Below, piece after piece: positions 35,618 through 48,904 of a stretch of 64,000 bases of DNA. Source of the DNA: Kosakonia oryziphila (lineage in GTDB: Bacteria > Pseudomonadota > Gammaproteobacteria > Enterobacterales > Enterobacteriaceae). The stretch covers positions 1 through 64,000 of the forward strand of contig NZ_FMBC01000010.1 of NCBI RefSeq assembly GCF_900094795.1. Reading direction: 5' to 3'. A program made the translations under genes and the position numbers. Under the pieces are notes generated by a model. It saw only the letters and a list, made by a program, of their open reading frames with translations, did no database searches and was not told the origin of the DNA. The number at the start of each line of letters is the position of its first letter. Positions within the stretch are counted from its first letter, which is position 1.

Positions 35618-37264
35618 TCAGGAGCTTTTTTTCTGGCGGCTATGCAGGCCGCGCTTCTCCAGACCACGGTAAATCAGCTGCTGCTGAATGATGGTCACCA
35701 GGTTGCTGACGATATAGTACAGCACCAGACCTGACGGGAACCACAGGAAGAACACCGTGAAGATGACCGGCATAAAGGTCATGATCTTCTGCTGCATCGG
35801 GTCGGTCACCGTGGTCGGCGACATCTTCTGGATGAAGAACATCGTTACGCCCATCAGGATCGGCAGGATGTAGTACGGGTCCTGTGCAGACAGGTCGTGG
35901 ATCCACAGTGCGAACGGCGCATGGCGCAGTTCAACGGAACCCATCAGCATGTAATACAGCGCCAGGAAGATAGGCATCTGAATAATCAGCGGGAAGCAGC
36001 CGCCCAGCGGGTTCACTTTCTCCGCTTTGTACAGCGCCATCATCTCCTGACTCATACGCTGTTTGTCGTCACCCAGACGCTCGCGCATAGCCTGAATCTT
36101 CGGTTGCAGCATGCGCATTTTCGCCATGGAGGTGTACTGCGCTTTGGTCAGCGGGTACATGATGCCACGAACGATAAAGGTGATTGCGATGATGGAGAAG
36201 CCCCAGTTACCCAGGAAGCTGTGGATCCACTTCAGCAGTTTAAACAGCGGCTGAGAAATAAACCACAACCAGCCGTAATCCACGGTCAGATCCAGGTGCG
36301 GTGCCACAGCAGCCATTTTGTCCTGAATTTCCGGGCCGACCCACAGGGTGCTGTTCAGCGCGGTAGTTTGACCCGGCTGCACCAGTACCGGCTGGGATTT
36401 ATAACCGATAGCGGCTACGCCATTGCCCAGGTTGCTGGTATAGAAGTTATTCGCGCCTTCGCTACGAGGGATCCACGCGGTAGCGAAATACTGTTGCAGC
36501 ATCGCAACCCAGCCGCCATTGGAGCTGACGTTCAGGTTTTCGTTATCGGCGATGTTGTCGAATTTGTATTTCTCATACTTCGCGTCAGAGGTGGAATACG
36601 CCGCACCGCGGAAGGTATGCAGCGCAAAGTTGCTGCTGCCGGTATCGCGGTGAGAAGGCAGATTGATGGATTGCTTCAACTGACCAAACGTTGCCACTTC
36701 TAACGGTTTACCACCGGCGTTTTGCACGCTGTAGCCTACGTTCACCGCATATTCGCCGCGTTTCAGCGTGAAGGTTTTGGTGAAGGTATTGCCAGCCGCG
36801 TCGGTGTAAGTCAGCGGGATCGCCAGTTCATTCTGACCATCAGCCAGCACAAACGCATCTTTTTCTACGTTATACAGTGGGCGCGGGCCGTTAGCCGGAT
36901 TATCCGGGCCGTCACGACCAGTCAGGCCGCTTTGCGCCTGATAGATAAACTGCGGCGTAGTTTCCAGTAACTGGAACGGCTCATTGGAGCCCAACTCTTT
37001 CGGGTACGTCGGAAGCAGTGCCTGTTCAACATCACCACCACGGGTGTTGATGGTCAGCTCAAGCACATCGGTTTTCACCGTGATCAGTTTCCCCTGGCCA
37101 CTGGCTGGTACGCCCTGGTCGGCTGCGCTACCCGCTGCGGTGGTCGTAGTCTGCGTGGTCTGCTGTTGCGCCGGAGGAGGATTTTTATCCTTCTCCCACG
37201 TTTGCCAGATCATGAAAGACACGAACAACAAAGCGATGATAAAAAGATTGCGTTGCGAATCCAT
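35618..37264 (-). CDS. yidC: Membrane protein insertase YidC
   Basis: YidC inserts and folds inner-membrane proteins, alone or with SecYEG. The 548-residue product has the N-terminal anchor [20 protein letters not shown] and a large periplasmic beta-sandwich domain. The conserved C-terminal 60-kDa insertase core contains [17 protein letters not shown] and FFIQKMSPT and ends with a basic tail. It follows yidD by 2 nt in the universal rpmH-rnpA-yidD-yidC order. Confidence 0.98.
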   Translation of the reverse strand: MDSQRNLFIIALLFVSFMIWQTWEKDKNPPPAQQQTTQTTTTAAGSAADQGVPASGQGKLITVKTDVLELTINTRGGDVEQALLPTYPKELGSNEPFQLLETTPQFIYQAQSGLTGRDGPDNPANGPRPLYNVEKDAFVLADGQNELAIPLTYTDAAGNTFTKTFTLKRGEYAVNVGYSVQNAGGKPLEVATFGQLKQSINLPSHRDTGSSNFALHTFRGAAYSTSDAKYEKYKFDNIADNENLNVSSNGGWVAMLQQYFATAWIPRSEGANNFYTSNLGNGVAAIGYKSQPVLVQPGQTTALNSTLWVGPEIQDKMAAVAPHLDLTVDYGWLWFISQPLFKLLKWIHSFLGNWGFSIIAITFIVRGIMYPLTKAQYTSMAKMRMLQPKIQAMRERLGDDKQRMSQEMMALYKAEKVNPLGGCFPLIIQMPIFLALYYMLMGSVELRHAPFALWIHDLSAQDPYYILPILMGVTMFFIQKMSPTTVTDPMQQKIMTFMPVIFTVFFLWFPSGLVLYYIVSNLVTIIQQQLIYRGLEKRGLHSRQKKSS

Positions 37265-37266
37265 CG

Positions 37267-37524
37267 TTAGTGTTCTCTGGTTTTAGAAGGTCCTGGCGGG
37301 ACGGGATCGTCGCCACCCGGGTGTAAAGGGTGGCATTTTAATACGCGTTTCATTGTCAACCAACTGCCTTTTAACATACCAAACCTACGCAATGCCTCAA
37401 TTCCGTATTGCGAACAGGTTGGGGAGAAACGACAGTGCGGCCCAAGTAGCGGACTAATCAGGCGTTGATAGACCCTAATCAGGGCTATCAGGACCCGTGA
37501 GCCAGGCGACAATGGCGGCGCCAT
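37267..37524 (-). CDS. yidD: Membrane protein insertion efficiency factor YidD
   Basis: YidD is a small membrane-associated helper of YidC-dependent insertion. The 85-residue product matches the family length and signature: [31 protein letters not shown] followed by HPGGDDPVP, including its conserved cysteines. It overlaps the end of rnpA by 37 nt and precedes yidC by 2 nt. Confidence 0.97.
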   Translation of the reverse strand: MAPPLSPGSRVLIALIRVYQRLISPLLGPHCRFSPTCSQYGIEALRRFGMLKGSWLTMKRVLKCHPLHPGGDDPVPPGPSKTREH

Positions 37525-37847
37525 AATTTTTCCAACGCTTCCGAGAGAGCACGGTTATCGAGGTCAGCAACCCCTTTCTTCGCCACCACCACGAAATCCA
37601 TTGCTGGCAATTCATGCTGGCGTAAACGGAAACTTTCACGCGTCAGACGTTTAATCCGATTGCGTTCATGGGCGCGTTTAACATTTTTCTTGGCGACGGT
37701 CAGACCGATACGGGGATGCCCCAGCGAATTCAGGCGGCCGAGGATAGTGATTTGCGGCGTGCCAGCCCGTTGTGGCTGCTGGAAGACGAAAGTGAAATGA
37801 GTGGGAGTTAACAAACGTAACTCCCTGGGAAAAGCGAGCTTAACCAC
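37488..37847 (-). CDS. rnpA: Ribonuclease P protein component RnpA
   Basis: RnpA is the protein subunit of RNase P, which trims the 5' ends of tRNA precursors. The 119-residue product has the RNA-binding signature [17 protein letters not shown]. The start is a GTG at 37847, as in E. coli, 14 nt after the rpmH stop. Its 3' end overlaps yidD. Confidence 0.97.
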   Translation of the reverse strand: MVKLAFPRELRLLTPTHFTFVFQQPQRAGTPQITILGRLNSLGHPRIGLTVAKKNVKRAHERNRIKRLTRESFRLRQHELPAMDFVVVAKKGVADLDNRALSEALEKLWRRHCRLAHGS

Positions 37848-37861
37848 TCAGGGGTTAGCTT

Positions 37862-38014
<153 letters not shown>

Positions 38015-38104
38015 CTAAACTTGAATAAATTCACTGACTTTTGCGTATGCCTGAACGGATATCGAACGACAGGCGCGTAAGCCATGGGTAATTAAAGAGG
38101 CCGG

Positions 38105-38133
38105 ATTGTAATAATTGTACACTCCGGAGTCAA
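38105..38133 (-). promoter_or_regulatory. rpmH sigma70 promoter
   Basis: On the - strand TTGACT and TACAAT are separated by exactly 17 nt, an excellent sigma70 promoter. It points to rpmH about 100 bp away and lies just outside the ERIC element. Confidence 0.8.
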
Positions 38134-38146
38134 TTCTCTTTCCTTA

Positions 38147-38273
38147 TATACCCGTCATACTTCAGGTTGCATGTTCGTTGGCTTTCCTCGCTCACCCCAG
38201 TCTCTTACTGGAGTAAGTTCCTGGGGATTCACTGCGTCGCTGCCTTCCTGCAACTCGAATTATTTAGAGTATA
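38147..38273 (+). repeat. Canonical ERIC element (127 bp)
   Basis: The element runs from TATACCCGTCATACTTCAGG to TATTTAGAGTATA and is exactly 127 bp. It contains the central ERIC primer sites (TCGCTCACCCCAGTC and TTCCTGGGGATTCAC). It lies between the rpmH promoter and the dnaA control region. Confidence 0.95.
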
Positions 38274-38462
38274 GCGCGCGTATTTTTGCACATAATGGCG
38301 CAAAAAATAAGCTGTATTCGACGGCTGAAAACGAGCAAGACGCGCCGGAGGCAGAATTATACGGGGCAAACGGCAAAGCGCAAGGATCCTTCAGGATCTT
38401 CATTAGATCGTTTAAGCAAGAAATCTTCATTACTCATTAAATTTTCCAATATGCGGACTAAA

Positions 38463-38730
38463 ACGTCCCGCATTCCCTCGAGGATCGATTACACTTAGCC
38501 GATTCCGAATTGCCCTGTGGATAAATCATAAAGAATCTGTGAGAAACAGAAGATCTCTGCGGCGGTTTACGCTATGATCCGCGGTCCCGATCGCGATCCA
38601 GGATCGTTCTTAGGGCACAAACCGTAGATAGCGGTTCGCACGTCACCCGGTTGGGTCTTATCGATGTGCGTCAAAAAACTTAAATGCTTCTGTCTTTTAT
38701 TTATCGATTTTCGTTCGAGTGGAGTCCGCC
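38463..38730 (+). promoter_or_regulatory. dnaA promoter and autoregulatory region
   Basis: The gap between the ERIC element and dnaA holds a perfect DnaA box (TTATCCACA on the - strand, 38516-38524). It also holds a dense set of GATC Dam sites, with five between about 38550 and 38610 and another near 38483. This layout matches the DnaA- and SeqA-controlled dnaA promoters of E. coli. The stretch 38274-38462 shows no gene. Confidence 0.8.
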
Positions 38731-40128
38731 GTGTCACTTTCGCTTTGGCAGCAGTGTCTTGCCCGATTGCAGGATGAGTTACCAGCCACAGAATTTAGTA
38801 TGTGGATACGCCCATTGCAGGCGGAACTGAGCGATAACACGCTGGCACTGTACGCGCCAAACCGTTTTGTGCTCGATTGGGTAAGAGATAAATATCTTAA
38901 TAATATCAACGGCCTGCTGAATGAGTTCTGCGGTTCGGATACCCCACAGCTGCGTTTTGAGGTGGGTTCCCGCCCGGTCAGCCAGTCGTTGAGAGAACCA
39001 GCGACAGTTTCTGCGCCCGCACAGGCGGCGCAGGTCGTCGTTCAGCGCGCAGCGCCAGCGGCACGTCCAGGCTGGGACAACGTTCCTGCGCCGGCAGAGC
39101 CAACTTACCGTTCTAACGTTAATGTGAAACATACCTTTGATAACTTCGTCGAAGGTAAATCCAACCAGTTGGCTCGCGCGGCGGCTCGGCAGGTTGCGGA
39201 TAATCCCGGTGGCGCCTATAACCCGCTGTTTTTATATGGCGGTACAGGTCTGGGTAAAACGCATCTGCTGCATGCAGTGGGTAACGGCATTGTGGCGCGA
39301 AAGCCGAATGCCAAAGTGGTGTATATGCACTCCGAGCGCTTTGTCCAGGATATGGTAAAAGCCCTGCAAAACAATGCGATCGAAGAGTTTAAACGCTACT
39401 ACCGTTCCGTTGACGCCCTGCTGATTGACGATATTCAATTCTTTGCCAATAAAGAACGATCCCAGGAAGAGTTTTTCCACACCTTTAACGCGCTGCTGGA
39501 AGGCAATCAGCAGATCATCCTCACGTCGGATCGCTATCCGAAAGAGATCAATGGTGTTGAGGATCGTTTAAAATCTCGCTTTGGCTGGGGCTTAACGGTA
39601 GCGATCGAGCCACCGGAACTGGAAACCCGCGTCGCGATCCTGATGAAAAAAGCAGATGAAAACGATATTCGTCTGCCTGGCGAAGTGGCCTTCTTTATTG
39701 CCAAGCGACTGCGCTCGAACGTGCGCGAGCTGGAAGGGGCACTGAACCGCGTGATTGCCAATGCCAACTTCACCGGCCGCGCGATCACCATCGATTTTGT
39801 CCGTGAAGCGTTGCGCGATCTGCTGGCGCTACAGGAAAAACTGGTCACCATCGACAATATTCAAAAGACAGTGGCCGAGTACTACAAGATCAAGGTTGCG
39901 GATCTTCTCTCCAAGCGTCGATCCCGTTCGGTAGCCCGTCCGCGCCAGATGGCGATGGCGCTGGCAAAGGAGCTGACTAACCATAGCCTGCCGGAAATCG
40001 GTGATGCTTTTGGGGGTCGCGACCATACCACCGTGCTACATGCCTGCCGTAAGATTGAGCAGTTGCGTGAAGAAAGCCATGATATAAAAGAAGATTTTTC
40101 CAATTTAATCAGAACATTATCTTCGTGA
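38731..40128 (+). CDS. dnaA: Chromosomal replication initiator DnaA
   Basis: DnaA binds 9-bp boxes in oriC and opens the origin. The start is the GTG at 38731, giving [18 protein letters not shown] as in E. coli. The 465-residue product has domain I, a variable linker rich in Ala and Pro, and an AAA+ domain with Walker [12 protein letters not shown] and Walker [10 protein letters not shown]. Domain IV has the DNA-recognition motif [15 protein letters not shown]. It is followed by dnaN after 4 nt. Confidence 0.99.
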   Translation: MSLSLWQQCLARLQDELPATEFSMWIRPLQAELSDNTLALYAPNRFVLDWVRDKYLNNINGLLNEFCGSDTPQLRFEVGSRPVSQSLREPATVSAPAQAAQVVVQRAAPAARPGWDNVPAPAEPTYRSNVNVKHTFDNFVEGKSNQLARAAARQVADNPGGAYNPLFLYGGTGLGKTHLLHAVGNGIVARKPNAKVVYMHSERFVQDMVKALQNNAIEEFKRYYRSVDALLIDDIQFFANKERSQEEFFHTFNALLEGNQQIILTSDRYPKEINGVEDRLKSRFGWGLTVAIEPPELETRVAILMKKADENDIRLPGEVAFFIAKRLRSNVRELEGALNRVIANANFTGRAITIDFVREALRDLLALQEKLVTIDNIQKTVAEYYKIKVADLLSKRRSRSVARPRQMAMALAKELTNHSLPEIGDAFGGRDHTTVLHACRKIEQLREESHDIKEDFSNLIRTLSS

Positions 40129-40132
40129 CGCT

Positions 40133-41233
40133 ATGAAATTTACCGTTGAACGTGAACATTTATTAAAGCCGCTGCAACAGGTTAGCGGCCCATTGGGCGG
40201 TCGCCCGACGTTGCCTATTCTCGGTAATCTGCTGCTTCAGGTTACTGAAGGCGCGCTGTCGCTGACTGGCACCGACCTTGAAATGGAGATGGTGGCGCGC
40301 GTTGCGCTGGTTCAGCCGCATGAACAGGGCGCAACCACGGTGCCGGCGCGTAAATTCTTCGACATCTGTCGCGGTCTGCCGGAAGGTGCGGAAATCGCCG
40401 TGCAACTGGAAAGTGAGCGCATGCTGATCCGTTCCGGGCGCAGCCGTTTCTCGTTATCCACGTTACCCGCTGCGGACTTCCCGAATCTGGACGACTGGCA
40501 AAGCGAAGTGGAGTTCACGCTGCCGCAGGCCACAATGAAGCGTCTGATCGAAGCGACACAGTTCTCCATGGCGCATCAGGACGTACGTTACTACTTAAAC
40601 GGCATGCTGTTCGAAACCGAAGGCGAGGAGCTGCGTACCGTGGCCACTGACGGCCACCGTCTGGCGGTCTGTTCGATGCCGATTGGCGAATCGCTGCCGA
40701 ACCATTCGGTGATCGTGCCGCGTAAAGGCGTAATTGAGTTGATGCGTATGCTCGATGGTGGCGATACGCCGCTGCGTGTGCAGATTGGTAGCAACAATAT
40801 TCGCGCGCACGTTGGTGACTTCATCTTCACTTCCAAACTGGTTGATGGACGTTTTCCTGATTATCGTCGCGTATTGCCAAAAAACCCGGACAAAACGCTG
40901 GAAGCGGGTTGCGATTCGCTCAAGCAGGCGTTTGCCCGCGCGGCGATCCTCTCCAACGAGAAGTTCCGTGGTGTGCGTCTGTATGTCAGCGAGAACCAGA
41001 TAAAAATTACTGCCAATAACCCGGAGCAGGAAGAAGCCGAAGAGTTCCTCGACGTCACCTACGCTGGCAGCGAAATGGAAATCGGCTTTAACGTCAGCTA
41101 TGTGCTGGACGTACTGAACGCACTGAAGTGCGAGAACGTGCGCATCCTGCTGACGGATTCAGTTTCGAGTGTGCAGATTGAGGATGCGGCCAGTCAAAGC
41201 GCAGCCTATGTCGTTATGCCAATGCGTTTGTAG
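40133..41233 (+). CDS. dnaN: DNA polymerase III beta sliding clamp
   Basis: The beta clamp holds Pol III and other enzymes on DNA. The 366-residue product begins MKFTVEREHLLKPLQQV, has the three-domain clamp length and ends in AAYVVMPMRL, identical in style to E. coli. It is 4 nt after dnaA. Unlike the usual overlap with recF, its TAG stop is followed by a 140-bp spacer. Confidence 0.99.
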   Translation: MKFTVEREHLLKPLQQVSGPLGGRPTLPILGNLLLQVTEGALSLTGTDLEMEMVARVALVQPHEQGATTVPARKFFDICRGLPEGAEIAVQLESERMLIRSGRSRFSLSTLPAADFPNLDDWQSEVEFTLPQATMKRLIEATQFSMAHQDVRYYLNGMLFETEGEELRTVATDGHRLAVCSMPIGESLPNHSVIVPRKGVIELMRMLDGGDTPLRVQIGSNNIRAHVGDFIFTSKLVDGRFPDYRRVLPKNPDKTLEAGCDSLKQAFARAAILSNEKFRGVRLYVSENQIKITANNPEQEEAEEFLDVTYAGSEMEIGFNVSYVLDVLNALKCENVRILLTDSVSSVQIEDAASQSAAYVVMPMRL

Positions 41234-41235
41234 AA

Positions 41236-41372
41236 AAGTATCGGGCTATCTTACTTGTTATTCTGGCTCCGGGCAGTGCTCGCAATCCTCACGTGCTTCA
41301 GTACGCTCCGGTTGCTGTGCGCTGGCCGTAACCAGACTAACTGCGACGATAACGCCCTGGTGATGAGTAAAT
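41236..41372. repeat. Inserted repeat-like spacer between dnaN and recF
   Basis: About 137 bp separates two genes that directly abut in E. coli. It contains GCAATCCTCACGTGCTTCAG followed by TACGCTCCGG, with an internal imperfect palindrome. On the - strand it reads ...ASAQQPERTEAREDCEHCPEPE and then a stop. I believe similar sequence recurs in intergenic regions of enterobacteria, but I cannot search for it here. Confidence 0.5.
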
Positions 41373-41373
41373 C

Positions 41374-44890
<3,517 letters not shown>

Positions 44891-44905
44891 CGGCTCACAG
44901 GTCGG

Positions 44906-44973
44906 GCCGGGTGAACGCAGCGTCACCCGGCGGAAAGCACCTGATGGTGGCGCTTCGCTTATCAGGCCTACAG
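44906..44973. repeat. BIME: two REP units after gyrB
   Basis: An inverted unit GCCGGGTGA..TCACCCGGC (44906-44931) is followed by a REP unit with TGGCGCTTCGCTTATCAGGC ending CTACAG (44940-44973). Such paired REPs form a BIME and often protect mRNA ends or bind gyrase, fitting for the gyrB 3' side. Confidence 0.85.
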
Positions 44974-44997
44974 GCCGAATCCTCCATTTTAAAGCTC

Positions 44998-45027
44998 AAA
45001 AGGGGAATCCCGGTTCCCCTTTCTATC
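44998..45027 (+). terminator. gyrB terminator
   Basis: AAAGGGGAA and TTCCCCTTT form a strong stem with a 6-nt loop, followed by CTATCC. It lies between the REP pair and yidA. Confidence 0.75.
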
Positions 45028-45110
45028 CCCCCTTTTCTCCCCGCCGATCTGCTGTTTTTTGAGCGGAATCGCGTTAGCATGGGTTCTGAAAAATCTCATC
45101 AGGGGATCTC

Positions 45111-45923
45111 ATGGCTATAAAACTTATTGCAATCGATATGGACGGCACGCTGCTGCTGCCAAATCACACCATCTCTCCCGCTGTCAAAAATGCTATCGCC
45201 GCTGCGCGCCAGCGCGGTATTCATGTGGTGCTGACAACGGGTCGACCTTATGCGGGCGTTCACAGCTACATGAAAGAGCTGCATATGGAGCGCGAAGGTG
45301 ATTATTGCATCACCTACAATGGCGCACTGGTACAGAATGCCAGCGATGGCAGCGCGGTGGCGCAAACGGCATTGAGCTATGATGATTATCGCTATCTGGA
45401 GAAACTCTCCCGCGAAGTCGGTTCCCATTTCCACGCCCTTGATCGCAATACGCTTTACACCGCAAACCGGGACATCAGCTACTACACAGTGCATGAATCT
45501 TACGTGGCAACGATCCCGCTGGTGTTCTGCGAGGCGGAAAAGATGGATCCCGCAATGCAGTTTCTCAAAGTCATGATGATTGATGATCCGGTGATCCTCG
45601 ATCAGGCTATTGCCCGTATCCCACAGGAAGTGAAAGAGAAGTATACCGTGCTGAAAAGTGCGCCGTACTACCTCGAAATTCTGGATAAACGCGTCAATAA
45701 GGGCACCGGTGTGAAATCCCTTGCCGAGGCGCTGAATATCAAGCAGGACGAGATCATGGCGATTGGCGATCAGGAAAACGACATCGCGATGATTGAGTAT
45801 GCCGGAGTGGGCGTGGCGATGGATAACGCCATTCCGTTGGTGAAAGAAGTTGCGAACGTTGTCACCAAATCCAACCTTGAAGACGGCGTTGCTTACATCA
45901 TTGAGAAGTTTGCCCTGAACTAA
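45111..45923 (+). CDS. yidA: HAD-family sugar phosphatase YidA
   Basis: YidA is a Cof-type HAD phosphatase acting on sugar phosphates such as erythrose 4-phosphate. The 270-residue product has the catalytic DMDGTLLLPNH at residues 9-19, TTGRPYAG in motif II, and GDQENDIAMIEYAG in motif IV. The start has good context (CTC-ATGGCTATAAAA). yidB and the dgo genes that surround yidA in E. coli are absent. Confidence 0.96.
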   Translation: MAIKLIAIDMDGTLLLPNHTISPAVKNAIAAARQRGIHVVLTTGRPYAGVHSYMKELHMEREGDYCITYNGALVQNASDGSAVAQTALSYDDYRYLEKLSREVGSHFHALDRNTLYTANRDISYYTVHESYVATIPLVFCEAEKMDPAMQFLKVMMIDDPVILDQAIARIPQEVKEKYTVLKSAPYYLEILDKRVNKGTGVKSLAEALNIKQDEIMAIGDQENDIAMIEYAGVGVAMDNAIPLVKEVANVVTKSNLEDGVAYIIEKFALN

Positions 45924-46040
45924 GCGATTCTCGCAGGCAGGGAGACCATGCCCTTGCCTGTGCGCCTTCCGGAATCGTAGTCATTTCCTCACGGATACAT
46001 TACTCTGAAGCGCTTACTCCGCTTCCGGGTTTATCCGCTA

Positions 46041-47267
46041 ATGAAACAACTCACCTTCGCTGCGCGCCACCATCAACTGACCAATATTCATAGCTGGACA
46101 CCGGACAGCCAGTGGCTGGTTTTCGATGTTCGTCCTTCCGGCGCGTCGTTTACCGGGAAAACTATTGAGCGTGTTAACGTATACAGCGGTGAGGTTGAAG
46201 TGCTTTATACCGCAAGGGAAGGCGCGCATGTCGGCGTGGTAACGGTTAGCCCGCAGGCGGAAAAATATGTCTTTATCCATGGCCCGGAAAACCCTGATGA
46301 CAACTGGCAATATGATTTTCACCATCGCCGGGGCGTTATTACGGAAAAGGGCGTGACGCGGAATCTGGATGCGCTGGATATCACCGCGCCTTACACTCCG
46401 GGCGCGCTGCGCGGCGGCACACACGTGCATGTGTTCAGCCCGAACGGTGAAAACGTCAGCTTTACCTATAACGACCACGTTATGCATACGCTTTCTCCGG
46501 CAAAAGATCTGCGCAATGTCGGCGTTGCGGTACCGTTTGGCCCGGTAACGCCACCCTGCACGCATCCACGTGAATATGGTGGCAGCCACTGGTGCGTACT
46601 GATCAGCCGTACAACATCCACGCCAGTGCCGGGCAGCAACGATATCAATCGTGCTTATGAAGAGGGATGGGTCGGCAACGACAGACTGGCGTTTATCGGC
46701 GATACGCTTTCGACCAGCGGTGAAAAAGTGCCGGAGCTGTTTATCGTCGCGCTGCCTGGCGATGAACAAGGCTGGAAAACCGCAGGTGATGCGCCGCTGT
46801 CAGGCAGCGAACAAACCCTGCCCGCACCGCCAAAAGGCGTGGTGCAAAAACGCCTGACATTCACTCACCAGCGCCGTTATCCTGGCTTAGTGAACGTGCC
46901 GCGTCACTGGGTGCGCAGCAATCCACAGGCCACGCAGATTGCGTTTTTGATGCGTGACGAGCGCGGTATTGTGCAGTTGTGGTTAATAAGCCCGAACGGT
47001 GGTGAACCGCGCCAATTAACCTTTACCGCAAGCGGTATCCAGTCGGCGTTTAACTGGCATCCCTCTGGCAATGCGCTGGGATTTGTACTGGAAAACCGCA
47101 TTGCGCTATGCGATGCCGGGCGCGGCGACATCACCTTTTTGACATCCGATCGCGAAAATCCGCCTTCTGCCGAGGCCGTGGTGTTTTCACCAGACGGAAA
47201 GCTGATCGCCTGGATGGAAGAGGTAGACGGTTTCCGCCAGTTATGGATGACGCAAACCAGACTGTAA
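46041..47267 (+). CDS. yidR: DUF3748 beta-propeller-like protein YidR
   Basis: The 408-residue product matches YidR of E. coli in start (MKQLTFAARHHQLTNIHSWTPDSQWLVFD) and length. It has repeated WD/TolB-like blades such as SPNGGEPRQLTFTASGIQSAFNWHPSG and FSPDGKLIAWMEEVDGFRQLW, so a beta-propeller fold is likely. The function is not known. It has no obvious signal peptide. It converges on yidQ with only 1 nt between stops. Confidence 0.92.
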   Translation: MKQLTFAARHHQLTNIHSWTPDSQWLVFDVRPSGASFTGKTIERVNVYSGEVEVLYTAREGAHVGVVTVSPQAEKYVFIHGPENPDDNWQYDFHHRRGVITEKGVTRNLDALDITAPYTPGALRGGTHVHVFSPNGENVSFTYNDHVMHTLSPAKDLRNVGVAVPFGPVTPPCTHPREYGGSHWCVLISRTTSTPVPGSNDINRAYEEGWVGNDRLAFIGDTLSTSGEKVPELFIVALPGDEQGWKTAGDAPLSGSEQTLPAPPKGVVQKRLTFTHQRRYPGLVNVPRHWVRSNPQATQIAFLMRDERGIVQLWLISPNGGEPRQLTFTASGIQSAFNWHPSGNALGFVLENRIALCDAGRGDITFLTSDRENPPSAEAVVFSPDGKLIAWMEEVDGFRQLWMTQTRL

Positions 47268-47268
47268 A

Positions 47269-47598
47269 TCAGGGAGCCGGCATGGGCGCTGGCGGGATCA
47301 CCGAGTCGGTCGCCAGGTTTGCCTGTTCGCTCTTTTCAACCCGCGATTTGATGGAATCATCCTTGCGGAAGAGATCCCACGGCAGCAGTAAGGTGTCCAT
47401 GATAGCGGTAAAAGGCATATCCAGCACCACCAGCGACTTGGTACCAATGCCTGTGTCATCATCGGCAAGCATGGCCGAGCTGGCGCGCGTTCCCGGATAA
47501 ACCCCTTCTTTGCCGCCGGTATGCGACATGACGCTTGAGCAACCTGACAACATCATTCCGTAAAGCAAAGCAGAAACTATAAGCGTTGTTTTCATCAT
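47269..47598 (-). CDS. yidQ: DUF1375 lipoprotein YidQ
   Basis: This small lipoprotein of unknown function has a signal peptide ending in the lipobox LSGC (Cys20). The conserved YidQ segments are SSVMSHTGGKEGVYPGTRAS and LVVLDMPFTAIMDTLLLPWD. At 109 residues it matches the E. coli homologue. It reads away from ibpA and converges with yidR. Confidence 0.93.
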   Translation of the reverse strand: MMKTTLIVSALLYGMMLSGCSSVMSHTGGKEGVYPGTRASSAMLADDDTGIGTKSLVVLDMPFTAIMDTLLLPWDLFRKDDSIKSRVEKSEQANLATDSVIPPAPMPAP

Positions 47599-47774
47599 CG
47601 ATTAATCATCGTTATTTGTAGTTTGAATGCTACTCAGGCGGTTATAGCCTCCCTTTTGGGAAAGAAATAGCATTCGGGTTCCGCTCTGTGGCGGTACTCG
47701 CACTTTGTCCTTTTGTGCTGTGATCCTAGTCTATGCATTGCGCCAGAAAGTGCAAAAAAAAGTCGGTATTCCGC

Positions 47775-47803
47775 CCTTGAAATCAGACCCTTCAGCCATA
47801 TTT
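47775..47803 (+). promoter_or_regulatory. Sigma32 heat-shock promoter of ibpA
   Basis: CCTTGAAA is followed after 13 nt by CCATAT, matching the sigma32 pattern (CTTGAAA and CCCCATNT). It lies about 110 bp upstream of ibpA, leaving room for a structured leader. The rest of 47599-47909 has no gene. Confidence 0.75.
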
Positions 47804-47881
47804 TAGAAATGTAACCACAAAACACGCCGGAAGGGTGTTGGGTTACGGTAACGGCCTGTCCATTGAGGAAGGCATGGAAAA

Positions 47882-47912
47882 ATCTCGCTGATTTCAGGAG
47901 TTTTTAAGTATG
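47882..47912 (+). ncRNA. ROSE-like RNA thermometer of ibpA leader
   Basis: The leader ends with TCGCT, the UYGCU motif of ROSE elements, placed to pair with the AGGAG ribosome site 9 nt before the ATG. E. coli ibpA has a known ROSE-type thermometer. Only the motif core is marked here; the full element extends upstream in the leader. Confidence 0.65.
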
Positions 47913-48323
47913 CGTAATTTCGATCTCTCCCCGCTTTATCGTTCAGCTATTGGTTTTGACCGTCTGTTTAATCTGCTGGAAAACAACCAGAACCAGAGCA
48001 ATGGCGGTTACCCTCCGTACAACGTTGAATTAGTGGATGAAAACCACTACCGCATCGCCATTGCTGTGGCCGGTTTCGCTGAGAGCGAACTGGAAATCAC
48101 CGCGCAGGACAACCTGCTGGTGGTAAAAGGCTCCCACAGTGACGAGCAAAAAGAGCGTACTTACCTCTATCAGGGCATTGCCGAGCGCAACTTCGAACGC
48201 AAATTCCAGCTGGCGGAAAATATTCACATCAATGGCGCCAACCTGGTGAACGGCCTGCTCTATATCGATCTGGAACGCGTGATCCCGGAAGAGAAAAAAC
48301 CGCGTCGCATCGAAATTAACTAA
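47910..48323 (+). CDS. ibpA: Small heat-shock chaperone IbpA
   Basis: IbpA binds aggregating proteins and passes them to DnaK/ClpB. The 137-residue product starts [20 protein letters not shown] and has the alpha-crystallin domain ([17 protein letters not shown]) and a C-terminal RIEIN tail close to the usual IxI motif. A sigma32 promoter and a ROSE-like leader control it. ibpB follows after 111 nt. Confidence 0.98.
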   Translation: MRNFDLSPLYRSAIGFDRLFNLLENNQNQSNGGYPPYNVELVDENHYRIAIAVAGFAESELEITAQDNLLVVKGSHSDEQKERTYLYQGIAERNFERKFQLAENIHINGANLVNGLLYIDLERVIPEEKKPRRIEIN

Positions 48324-48407
48324 TTACTCCAGGCCGCCTCTGGCGGCCCGGTTCCGACATGCCCGCCGACAGGGGGCATATGTGAGCCATTGTGCTCGCA
48401 GGTATTC

Positions 48408-48437
48408 ACTCGCTTCTTAGAAGGAGAAACACCCATG
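48408..48437 (+). ncRNA. ROSE-like RNA thermometer of ibpB leader
   Basis: A TCGCT motif lies 6 nt before the AAGGAG ribosome site of ibpB and can mask it in the manner of ROSE elements. E. coli ibpB is also known to be controlled by a thermometer. Confidence 0.55.
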
Positions 48438-48863
48438 CGTAACTATGATTTATCCCCGATTTTTCGTCAGTGGATTGGCTTCGACAAACTGGCTAACGCC
48501 CTGCAAAGCACCACTGAACAGCAGTCTTTCCCTCCTTACAACATTGAAAAAGGCGACGATAACCACTACCGCATCACCCTTGCGCTGGCCGGTTTCCGCC
48601 AGGAAGAACTGGATATTCAACTGGAAAATAGCCGCCTGACCATTAAAGGCACGCCGGAAAAACCGGCCAACGAGCCGAAATGGTTGCATCAGGGGCTGGT
48701 AATACAGCCGTTCAGCCTGAGCTTTACGCTGGCAGACTTTATGGAAGTCTCCGGCGCGACCTTTGCCAACGGTTTGTTGCATATCGATCTACTGCGCAAT
48801 GTGCCGGAAAGCGCAGCGCCACAGCGGATTGCCATCAGTAATCGCCCGGCGTTAAATAGCTAA
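48435..48863 (+). CDS. ibpB: Small heat-shock chaperone IbpB
   Basis: IbpB works with IbpA on protein aggregates. The 142-residue product starts [20 protein letters not shown] and has the alpha-crystallin core [17 protein letters not shown] and a C-terminal RIAIS motif. The ATG at 48435 has a strong AAGGAG site; an upstream ATG in the same frame lies inside the leader. A clear terminator follows. Confidence 0.98.
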   Translation: MRNYDLSPIFRQWIGFDKLANALQSTTEQQSFPPYNIEKGDDNHYRITLALAGFRQEELDIQLENSRLTIKGTPEKPANEPKWLHQGLVIQPFSLSFTLADFMEVSGATFANGLLHIDLLRNVPESAAPQRIAISNRPALNS

Positions 48864-48879
48864 CGGCGTCAGAACAAAA

Positions 48880-48903
48880 GGCTCCAAATGCGGAGCCTTT
48901 ATT
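48880..48903 (+). terminator. ibpAB terminator
   Basis: GGCTCC and GGAGCC form a stem with a 6-nt loop followed by TTTATTGTT, a classical intrinsic terminator. Confidence 0.88.
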
Positions 48904-48904
48904 G

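Noticed and set aside
38274-38730. Chromosomal origin oriC next to dnaA
   Set aside because: Only one perfect DnaA box and no 13-mer AT-rich array is present. In enterobacteria oriC lies near mnmG, away from dnaA.
45933-45962. Hairpin after yidA as terminator
   Set aside because: The imperfect GCAGGCA/TGCCTGTGC stem has no T-run; too weak to list as a feature.
46038-46769. 243-codon - strand frame opposite yidR
   Set aside because: Shadow of yidR, which has clear homology on the + strand.
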